From an uncultured Clostridia bacterium (GTDB lineage: Bacteria > Bacillota > Clostridia > Oscillospirales > Oscillospiraceae), in the NCBI GenBank assembly GCA_947649615.1, contig CANSSG010000005.1, positions 1 to 64,000 on the forward strand: a stretch of 64,000 nucleotides of DNA, in the 5' to 3' direction. Of the stretch, positions 17,935-25,877 are shown piece by piece; within the stretch, counting starts at the first letter, position 1; the number at the start of each line of letters is the position of its first letter. The notes beneath the pieces were generated by a model. That model saw only the letters and a program-made list of their open reading frames with translations. It searched no databases and was not told the DNA's origin. Position numbers and translations under genes: made by a program.

Positions 17935-18073
17935 CGTTTGTTGGTCTCCGCAGCGAGCCGCTATCATCCGTGCCAACCGATACATGGTGGAGCACGGCGA
18001 TTACTTGATTGCTTACGTGTGGCATTCGGCCAGTAATGCCAAGGGTTTAGTTGAATATGCCAGAACAAGATAA
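17935..18073 (+). pseudogene. C-terminal remnant of a SLOG/DUF1273-like protein
   Basis: One frame reads RANRYMVEHGDYLIAYVWHS then ASNAKGLVEYARTR and a stop. This is the end of the YpsA/DUF1273-type SLOG nucleotide-binding fold as I know it from Firmicutes mobile regions. No start codon or N-terminal Rossmann part exists upstream, where the hairpin repeat abuts it. It is a truncated relic. Confidence 0.65.
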
Positions 18074-18173
18074 AGACAGGGGAAAATTAGTATCTCAAGT
18101 CTACCAAGGTGTTGGCCAGAGTGCTAAGTCTATGGAAATTTCAGTAACCAGTTGGCATAAATACGACACAATA

Positions 18174-18202
18174 TTGATTTTTCCAGTTTTTGCGTCTATA
18201 AT
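18174..18202 (+). promoter_or_regulatory. Promoter of the four-gene island operon
   Basis: TTGATT (18174-18179) and TATAAT (18197-18202), 17 bases apart, 70 bases before the first start codon. No second promoter is seen before the terminator at 28651. Confidence 0.8.
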
Positions 18203-18272
18203 AATTTGAGTAGTAGAAGAGTTAAGCTTTCATTTGGCGTATCTTAATTTTCGAAGGAGGGGGAAATAAGCG

Positions 18273-19244
18273 ATGAAAATGCTGTTATGCGCGGATATGC
18301 GCTTGGGAGCTGCCTGCTTAGAGAATCTGGACGTAAATCTCTCGCATAAATGGCAGGCCGCCAGAACAGAGAAACTGACGGACTTGATTGATAAAGCCGC
18401 GCAAAACAATGCTGAATATGTTTTTTTGCTTGGGCGGATGTTCGGGCGGGAGAGGGTCTCAGAATCGGTAATCGACAGTTTGTTCCACGCCGTAAGCGGG
18501 GATCAACATATTCAGGTCATGGCTTTTCTTATTGTTGACGAATATAAGAGAATTTCCTACAGGAATGATCTTCCGAAAAATCTGCATTTGATCTACACAC
18601 AAACCGGAGAGAATTTCCTGGACAATCATATTGCTCTTCGCATTGATAATGATTCAATAGAGCTTCAGCTTGCGGATAATGCTTCTGTGTGGATTCATAG
18701 AAACACAGAAGGCAGATTTGTGCTAAGCGGAGTCGGTGAAGATCAAATCATACCTTCCTTCGAACCAATCGGCTTTGAAGATGCCCGGGAAATCCAAGCC
18801 GGATATTCTGTGCTCGAATGGGCCGAAGAGAAGCTGGCCGGATGTAATGTGGTAGAAGACCAGAAATACGCCTTCCAGTCCGTTGAACTGAAGATCCTGC
18901 CGGAGGATGGGCAGAAGGATGTGATCAGAAAAATCAATGCCGCAGTGAACAAAATTGGAATTGATACATTTCTTCATATTACGATTACTGGCCGGTCCGC
19001 ATTTGGACTGACCTTAAGCAGCGATGCTTTGAAAAAGCAGCTTCAAAACCGCATATTCTTTGTGGAGATATATGACAATACGCGGATGGATATTGACGAG
19101 GAGATGTTTGAGAATGACATTTCCCTGCGCAGCGAGTTCGTCCGTCTGGCGCTTCAGGACGATTCTTTGAGCGAGTCCGAACGCAGCCGGATTATTAGCT
19201 GCGGCTGGAATGTGTTAAGCGGCGGGGAGGTGTCAGCGGAATGA
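18273..19244 (+). CDS. SbcD/YhaO-like protein with degenerate phosphoesterase site
   Basis: 323 residues. The N-terminus follows the SbcD/Mre11 pattern but has lost its metal ligands: CADMRLG (residues 6-12) replaces CADLHLG, LLGRMFG (52-58) replaces the AGDLFD motif, and FLIVDEYK stands where GNHD is expected. Only the first aspartate (D8) survives. It is therefore probably a structural partner rather than a nuclease. It starts after GAAGGAGGGGG and overlaps the SbcC-like gene by 4 bases (ATGA), implying a stoichiometric complex. The family link is inferred from pattern and context. Confidence 0.75.
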   Translation: MKMLLCADMRLGAACLENLDVNLSHKWQAARTEKLTDLIDKAAQNNAEYVFLLGRMFGRERVSESVIDSLFHAVSGDQHIQVMAFLIVDEYKRISYRNDLPKNLHLIYTQTGENFLDNHIALRIDNDSIELQLADNASVWIHRNTEGRFVLSGVGEDQIIPSFEPIGFEDAREIQAGYSVLEWAEEKLAGCNVVEDQKYAFQSVELKILPEDGQKDVIRKINAAVNKIGIDTFLHITITGRSAFGLTLSSDALKKQLQNRIFFVEIYDNTRMDIDEEMFENDISLRSEFVRLALQDDSLSESERSRIISCGWNVLSGGEVSAE

Positions 19245-22200
19245 AGCTGCTCAGGATACATATTGATGACTTCGGATGCCTGCACGATTACGACTATGAA
19301 TTTGAGGACGGCTTGAATGTTGTCCTTCATGACAACGGCTGGGGCAAAACCACCATGGGCGCATTTTTAAAGGCGATGCTGTATGGTTTTTCTTCCAAGA
19401 GAAGCAAAGATATCACGGAGAATGAAAGGCGGCGTTACTTCCCCTGGCAGGGCGGCAAATACGGCGGCTCTTTGGATTTTGAGACCGAAGGTGTAAGATA
19501 TCGTATTTTTAGGACCTTTGGGGAGACGCCGCGTTTCGACAAAACGAAAATTCTGAACCTTGATTCCAAAACCACGGCCAAGATTGATCCGGAAAATATT
19601 GGCGATAGCCTGTTCAAGCTGGATGTCAGCGCTTTCCAGCGGAGCGTATTTATCAATCAGAACGGCCTGTCTCTGGACGGCGCCGCCAGCAGCATCCATA
19701 CCAGGCTGAATGCGCTGGTCAGTCAGGCCAACGATGTTGCCGCCTTTGATGATGCCATAGCGAAGCTGACCGCGCAGGCCAAGCTTTATGAGAAGACTGG
19801 GGCCAGAGGGCAGATTGGTGATATAAACAGGGAAATTTCTATGCTGGAACAGCATCGTGACCATTTGGAATCTGATATAGCGAAGCAGGACGGCGCCAGA
19901 AATCGTATCTTAGAGATTGACGCACTTCTGAGCGCGATTGAGGATGACCTTGCGGCAAAAAAGAAAAGGCTGGACGAGGTCTCCGGTGAAGCCAAGAAGC
20001 GCGAAGCGTCGGAGGAACTGTTGGCGGATTTGAATCAGCAGATTGCGCAGCTCCAAGAAAAAATGGATGCGGTCAAAGCGGACCTGGGCGGCGAACTCCC
20101 CAGCGCCGCCGAACTTAACCAGGCAACGCACCAGAAGCAGTCCGCAGCCGTATTGGCACGGCAACTGGCTGAACTAGAGGAAGGATATACACTGCTGGAG
20201 ACCAGCTATAACAACCTCCTGGACGCTTATCACGGTACATTGCCTACCACGGCACAGTTGGACGAACTGCAAAATATCTACGGCGAGCTTCAAGGCATCC
20301 GCTCAGCCGGGGTGGAAGCGGATGATGCGGTTGGCGAGGAGCCGGAAGCATATACCCTCATCAAAGCAGCCGCCGGCGGGTCGCCAGATTATATCGCCAG
20401 GCTTCAGCATATCGTTGGCACACAGGAAACCGTCCAGGGACATATCCGCGCGTTGGAGACTGCCGAAAGCGAATGGAATCAAGAGCAAAATTCCTGGGCC
20501 GGCCAGAAGAAGCAGTATGCCGCGCTTGTACAGGAGACAGTGCGCTTGCAGGATGAAGCGGGACAGGCGGAGGGATACAGGCCTGATGTGATTGGGCCGG
20601 TCATCCGTGATATGGAGTCGCTTCAGGAGAGACAGAGGGCCTTGACACAGCAGAGCGCGAACCAGGACGCGGCAATCAAGCAGGAAGCGGCTGGATGGCG
20701 TGAGAAGAAACGCCGGTACGTCTCTTTCAAAGATGAAGTGGAGCATCTCCGGGCGGAGGCCGGCGCAAGGAGCGAATTTGCCCCGGAGAACGTCACGCCC
20801 GCCATTGCGGAACTGGAAGATTTGCAGAAGCAGCAGCAGATTGTGGATGTGAAATCGGAGGAACTGTCAGAGGTCGGATTCACCGCGGAGCAGGAGGCCC
20901 TGCTTGCGCAGTACCCTGGGGATTTGCCGGATGCAGCGGAGGGAAACGAGGTCCTGAAAAAAATGCGCGGCATTGCGCAAAAGGCTTCGGATATACATGG
21001 TCTGGAGGCCAGGAAGGCCGGCGAGCAGAGCAGGGCCGGCAGCCTGCAAGCCTCCATGGATCAGCTCAACGCCCTGCCTGATGATGAAAACGGCGGAGCG
21101 GTGGAAAAGCCGAAGAAATCCTCTGGAACGGCAATGATGGGGGCCGGTGCTGCGCTTGCCGTGGCCGGCGTGGTTTTGATGTTTGTGATTGCGCCCATTA
21201 TGGCAATCGTTGCCGCTGCCGGCGCTGTCCTGGCAGCCCTGGGCATAGTCCATACGAACAATTATAAGACAAAACTGAAAGCATATGAAGCATATCAGGC
21301 GTCCTCCGCCCAGAGACAGGAAAACCAGCAGAAGAAAGCGGAACTCCAGGCCCAATTCGATGCGGCAAGAAACGCTGTGGACGCGCTTCAAAAACAGATT
21401 GACGGTTTGAGCCGGGACCTTCAAACGGAGCAGGCATTGGTCGATTCCTGGGCGGCAAAATGGCTGTCCGGCAGGAAAGCGGATGAAGAGAGCGTATCTG
21501 CGGCCATGGAACAGGCGGCGCAGGCCGCCAAACTCCGGGAGAAGCGGCAGGATGCCGCTGAAAAAGAGCGCTTTGTAACGGAAAAAACGGCGCAGATTGC
21601 CGCCGGGAGGAAGACAATTGAAGCGCGGTTCCCCGCAATTTCGGGAAAAACCATTCCGGATGCGTTGGAGCTTCTGCGCTCCTCCCAGACGGACTATACG
21701 CTTTACGCAGGCCGGCTGCAAACAGCCGAGCAAAACCTGAATCAGTTTTTCTCTGAATCCAAACTCACCGCAGAGCAAATCAGCGCTTCAGAATCCCCGC
21801 GTATCGCCAAGATGAAAAGCGAACAGGAGCAGACCCGCCAGGAGTTGGAGGAGATTGACGCGCAGCGCCAGGCATATGAGCAAACCTATCCAGAAATTGC
21901 GGGGGCAACTTATGACGGCGCCTTAAAAATTTTGCGCACCAAGGAAGGAAGCTATATGGTGATGGACGGCCAGCTACAGGCCGCTATGCGCAATCTGAAG
22001 GAATTTCTGGCAGGCGCAGAACTTTCAGAAGCGCAGCTTTCCGCAGAGGAGTCACCGGGCATGGCAGACCTGGCGCAGGCCAAGGCCGAGACGTCGCAAA
22101 AGCTGGCGCAGGCCATAGAGGACGCGAATGAGGTTCTGGCCCTGCTGGAAATGGATACGGATTCCGCGCATATTATCCAGGCCCTTCGTGAAGCGGGGCA

Positions 22201-23734
22201 GATGCTCCATGAATACCGGCAGTATGCGGATAAACTCCAGGAACATGCCGGACGGCGGGAAAAGAAACAGGCGCAGCTTGACGCACTTCAAAAGAAGCTA
22301 GCGGATAAACTGGTGGTTCTTCGAGACAGATATCCGGATGCGGAGGTCCCGGCCAGATTGGCCTTAATCCGTGAGGAGACCAGCAACGCGGCCAAGTACA
22401 GAGAGAAGCTGGCGGAATCTAAGGCCAGTCAGGAGAAGCAGAGAGTGGAACTGGACAGAGCAAACGAGTCTATTGCCGCGTTTATATCCGCGTACGGCCA
22501 CTTTTCTCCGGAAACAGAGGATATTCTGGCTGAAATTCACGCGAAAGCGTCGTCTTACTCGGAGCTGGCCGCAGCAAGGCAGCAGCTTGAAAAGCAAAAA
22601 AGCGTTGCCAATCCGGCTGAAACAGACGGCGGCGTCCCTGCCGGGAAGGAAGAAACGGAACTCCGGGCAGAGATCGCCAGCCTGGAAGAGCGAAGGGACG
22701 CTCTGCGCGACGAGTACACGCACAAGAGCGGCTTTATCCGCCAGGCCGACCAGTCTCTTGAGCAATACCCCGATGTGGTACAGGAAATCCACCAGCTCTA
22801 CGACCGGAAGCAGAAGGCCCAGAACACGCTTGCCATGTTAAAGCGCACGATCCAGTTGATTACAAAGGCGAAGGGAAATCTGGCCAACCGGTATTTAAGC
22901 AAGGTGGAACAGCGCTTCAACAGCTATATGCAGATATGGATGAACAATGATGCTGTGCGGGGGATACTGGATATTGACTTCAACATCGAAATCAAGGAAA
23001 ATGACAAGACCCATGTGGCCGAGGGGTACAGTACCGGCTCTTGTGACTTGATCGACTTTTGCATGAGACTGGCCTTGGTGGACACGTTGTTTGAGAGCGA
23101 GCAGCCGTTTTTGATTTTGGATGATCCGTTTGTGAATCTGGACGTGGAGCGCCTGGATAAGGCGTTGGAACTTCTGGATGTTATGGCTGCGCATAAGCAA
23201 ATCATTTACTTCGTATGCCATCCGATTCGAGCCGTGGAGACAAACGAGGATTCTGCAACGCGGGCAGAATTTGTCCGCCTGGCGGAGACGGCAAGAAAGG
23301 CGGTTGAGGGCCGCAAATCCACTGGTGCGGAGCGGAAGAAAATTGTCCGCAAATCTCCAAAAGAGATATATCAGGTCGTAAATCCGGACGGCGCGGTTGC
23401 AATCCGGCCCGTAAAGACCGATTATACGATTACAAACAGTATTTTCAGTATGCAATTTGCACTAAGCGATGCCGGTGCAGCGAGGGACCGCTCATATGAA
23501 CTGTTTTTCATTGACGAGATCGGCCATGTTTTGAACGACCGCCAGCTAATTGAAATCAAAAACGGCAAGCTGTCCACAGAAAGAGTTCAGTTCTGCCTGA
23601 ATACCCGTGACGACAGCGGAGGACAATACGAACTGATGATTCGTGAGAGCGGCCAGGATGACTATGAAATCGCTGCCAGAATTCCCTTTAAAGCAAAGCT
23701 GGCATTTGCAGGAACCTTTAGTTTTGATTTGTAA
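19241..23734 (+). CDS. SbcC/YhaN-like SMC-type ATPase with membrane hairpin
   Basis: 1497 residues, SMC-like layout. The N-terminal ATPase half has Walker A NGWGKTT with K36; the usual first glycine is His. Long coiled coils (about 170-620 and 680-1240) surround a hydrophobic pair of helices at about 629-673 (MMGAGAALAVAGVVLMFVIA then PIMAIVAAAGAVLAALGIV), where SbcC has a zinc hook. The C-terminal half has signature YSTGSCDLIDFCMRL near 1262 and Walker B PFLILDDPFVNLD near 1287. About 150 extra residues form a beta-rich tail of unknown family. It is likely membrane-tethered and paired with the preceding SbcD-like protein. Confidence 0.85.
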   Translation: MKLLRIHIDDFGCLHDYDYEFEDGLNVVLHDNGWGKTTMGAFLKAMLYGFSSKRSKDITENERRRYFPWQGGKYGGSLDFETEGVRYRIFRTFGETPRFDKTKILNLDSKTTAKIDPENIGDSLFKLDVSAFQRSVFINQNGLSLDGAASSIHTRLNALVSQANDVAAFDDAIAKLTAQAKLYEKTGARGQIGDINREISMLEQHRDHLESDIAKQDGARNRILEIDALLSAIEDDLAAKKKRLDEVSGEAKKREASEELLADLNQQIAQLQEKMDAVKADLGGELPSAAELNQATHQKQSAAVLARQLAELEEGYTLLETSYNNLLDAYHGTLPTTAQLDELQNIYGELQGIRSAGVEADDAVGEEPEAYTLIKAAAGGSPDYIARLQHIVGTQETVQGHIRALETAESEWNQEQNSWAGQKKQYAALVQETVRLQDEAGQAEGYRPDVIGPVIRDMESLQERQRALTQQSANQDAAIKQEAAGWREKKRRYVSFKDEVEHLRAEAGARSEFAPENVTPAIAELEDLQKQQQIVDVKSEELSEVGFTAEQEALLAQYPGDLPDAAEGNEVLKKMRGIAQKASDIHGLEARKAGEQSRAGSLQASMDQLNALPDDENGGAVEKPKKSSGTAMMGAGAALAVAGVVLMFVIAPIMAIVAAAGAVLAALGIVHTNNYKTKLKAYEAYQASSAQRQENQQKKAELQAQFDAARNAVDALQKQIDGLSRDLQTEQALVDSWAAKWLSGRKADEESVSAAMEQAAQAAKLREKRQDAAEKERFVTEKTAQIAAGRKTIEARFPAISGKTIPDALELLRSSQTDYTLYAGRLQTAEQNLNQFFSESKLTAEQISASESPRIAKMKSEQEQTRQELEEIDAQRQAYEQTYPEIAGATYDGALKILRTKEGSYMVMDGQLQAAMRNLKEFLAGAELSEAQLSAEESPGMADLAQAKAETSQKLAQAIEDANEVLALLEMDTDSAHIIQALREAGQMLHEYRQYADKLQEHAGRREKKQAQLDALQKKLADKLVVLRDRYPDAEVPARLALIREETSNAAKYREKLAESKASQEKQRVELDRANESIAAFISAYGHFSPETEDILAEIHAKASSYSELAAARQQLEKQKSVANPAETDGGVPAGKEETELRAEIASLEERRDALRDEYTHKSGFIRQADQSLEQYPDVVQEIHQLYDRKQKAQNTLAMLKRTIQLITKAKGNLANRYLSKVEQRFNSYMQIWMNNDAVRGILDIDFNIEIKENDKTHVAEGYSTGSCDLIDFCMRLALVDTLFESEQPFLILDDPFVNLDVERLDKALELLDVMAAHKQIIYFVCHPIRAVETNEDSATRAEFVRLAETARKAVEGRKSTGAERKKIVRKSPKEIYQVVNPDGAVAIRPVKTDYTITNSIFSMQFALSDAGAARDRSYELFFIDEIGHVLNDRQLIEIKNGKLSTERVQFCLNTRDDSGGQYELMIRESGQDDYEIAARIPFKAKLAFAGTFSFDL

Positions 23735-23753
23735 CGCAGAGGGAGGCAAGGAC

Positions 23754-25874
23754 ATGACCCCGTTGGACCAAAAGATTTTGGGCAATTTCCCGGGAAAGGT
23801 TGTCAGGAAGGACCTGACTTCCCTGATGAAAAAGGGCGCAAATGTGCCTACATACGTGTTGGAGTACCTGCTAGGCATGTACTGCGCCACGGATGATGAG
23901 GACGCGATTGAGACCGGCTTGGACAAAATCAGGCGTATCCTGAGCGAAAACTATGTCAGGCCGGACCAGAGCGAGTATGTCAAATCCAAGATCAAGGAGA
24001 ACGGCCAGTACACCATTATTGACAAGATCACGGTAGAGCTGGATGAACGCGAGGACAAGTATATCGCCTGGTTTACAAATCTGAATATGGACCCCTTTGA
24101 AGTAAGTTCGGACTTGGTTGTCCATAACGAAAAGCTGCTGGTCGGCGGGATCTGGTGCATCATCAAGATTGAGTATGTCGGCTTGGACAAGGGCAGGGAG
24201 CAGGAGGATGAATACGAGGAGGACATTTTCGGAAACCGGAAAAAAAGAAAGAATGTCCGTAAAAAGCGCTCCCGGTACGAATCTCCGTTTGAGATTGCCG
24301 CGCTGAAGCCAATTCAGATGCCAAATCTGGACCTGGAGGAGATCAAGGACGCCCGCCGGAACTTTACCAAGGACGAGTGGATATCCCTGCTCTTGAAATC
24401 CGCAGGCTATGAGCCGGAAGCGCTGACAGACAAGCAGAAACTCCACTATTTGCTCCGCTTTGTCCCGTTCATCCAGAAAAACTACAACCTGGTGGAACTT
24501 GGCCCGCGCGGCACAGGGAAGTCCCATGCTTACAGCGAACTGTCCCCGTATTCCATTCTGATCAGCAGCGGCCATACGACCGTATCCAATATGTTTTACA
24601 ATATGGGTTCCCGCAAGATCGGCCTGGTCGGGAATTGGGACTGCATTGCGTTTGACGAGGTCAGCGGGATTACACAGGCTTCCGGCGACATGATTCAGAT
24701 TATGAAGAATTATATGGCCAACGGCTCCTTTGCAAGAGGGGCAGAGTCTATCAGTTCCGATGCGTCCATCGCATTTGAGGGCAACACCTTTAGAAGCGTT
24801 GCCGATATGATGCGGACCACCAACCTGTTCGAGCCGTTTCCGGAGGAATTCAATCATGACTCGGCCTTTTTTGACCGCATCCACGCCTATCTGCCCGGAT
24901 GGGAGACGCCGAAGCTGAGAGCCAGCCTGTTCACGAAGGGCTATGGCCTGATCTCCGACTGTTTTTCAGAATTTTGCCATGGGATGCGGAAGTATGACTT
25001 CACCAACACATTTGGCGCCTATTTCGCGTTCAATGACAATTATAACACCCGGGATGACACCGCCGTCAGAAGGACCTTCTCCGGCATGGCAAAGCTGATG
25101 TATCCCAATGAGGAGATGACGAAGGAAGAGACCCGCGAACTGCTGGAATATTGTATCGAAGGCAGGCGGAGGGTCAAGGAGCAGCTGCGCAAAATGAATC
25201 CGGCGGAGTTCAGTGATGTTGCACTGGGCTATATTGATTTAGACACCGGCGAGGAGCATATTGTCAGCCTGCCGGAGGTGGCTACCGGAACACTGATTTT
25301 TGAAGGCTTTGAAAAGCCGGGATATGTGTACGCGGTCGGCCGTTCTGTCGATGATAAGGTCGGCATCTATCGCCTTGAGAACAAGCTGCTGACCGGCTCC
25401 GGTAAATTCAGCTTCAAAAACGTGGAGGGGCTTGCCCACTCCCCAAAGGGCGTCCGGGACAGCATCACGGCCGCATTCAACTATTTCAGTGAAAACGCAG
25501 GCCGGCTGATTTCCAGCGATTGCGAGACCTATGATTACAGCCTGTATTTCAATGACCTGCAAAACCGGAACGTCAGTGACGAGGTGTCTGTTGCGGAGGT
25601 TGTGGGCCTGTTTTCAGCCCTAGCCAATCGCTCCGTGCTGCCGTCGCTTGTTATTTGCGGACGCGTTGTCATGTCCGGCAGCATGATGCCGGTTACGACA
25701 GAACTGGATGAAATATTTGTGGCAGTGTCCAACGCAGGAGCCAGGAAAATCATGCTGCCTGCTGAGAGCGAAAAGCAATACGAGACCATCAGCAGGGAGC
25801 TGAAGGATGAACTTGAGGTTATCTTCTATCAATCGCCGTTGGACGCGGTCAAAAAAGCGCTTGGAGTGGAATGA
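23754..25874 (+). CDS. BrxL-like AAA+/Lon-related protein
   Basis: 706 residues matching the BrxL (Lon-related, COG4930) pattern: an N-terminal domain, Walker A ELGPRGTGKSHAYSELS near residue 250, Walker B WDCIAFDEVSGI near 297, and a Lon-protease-like C-terminal domain (about 540-706). In the Lon domain a serine is present in EVSVAEVVGLFSAL near 609, but the catalytic lysine position in the MPVTTELDEIFVAV segment is not a lysine, so proteolysis is doubtful. BrxL proteins act in BREX phage defence; no pglX, pglZ, brxA-C is here. ATG 23754 follows GGGAGG, 19 bases after the ATPase gene. Confidence 0.88.
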   Translation: MTPLDQKILGNFPGKVVRKDLTSLMKKGANVPTYVLEYLLGMYCATDDEDAIETGLDKIRRILSENYVRPDQSEYVKSKIKENGQYTIIDKITVELDEREDKYIAWFTNLNMDPFEVSSDLVVHNEKLLVGGIWCIIKIEYVGLDKGREQEDEYEEDIFGNRKKRKNVRKKRSRYESPFEIAALKPIQMPNLDLEEIKDARRNFTKDEWISLLLKSAGYEPEALTDKQKLHYLLRFVPFIQKNYNLVELGPRGTGKSHAYSELSPYSILISSGHTTVSNMFYNMGSRKIGLVGNWDCIAFDEVSGITQASGDMIQIMKNYMANGSFARGAESISSDASIAFEGNTFRSVADMMRTTNLFEPFPEEFNHDSAFFDRIHAYLPGWETPKLRASLFTKGYGLISDCFSEFCHGMRKYDFTNTFGAYFAFNDNYNTRDDTAVRRTFSGMAKLMYPNEEMTKEETRELLEYCIEGRRRVKEQLRKMNPAEFSDVALGYIDLDTGEEHIVSLPEVATGTLIFEGFEKPGYVYAVGRSVDDKVGIYRLENKLLTGSGKFSFKNVEGLAHSPKGVRDSITAAFNYFSENAGRLISSDCETYDYSLYFNDLQNRNVSDEVSVAEVVGLFSALANRSVLPSLVICGRVVMSGSMMPVTTELDEIFVAVSNAGARKIMLPAESEKQYETISRELKDELEVIFYQSPLDAVKKALGVE

Positions 25875-25877
25875 GTT

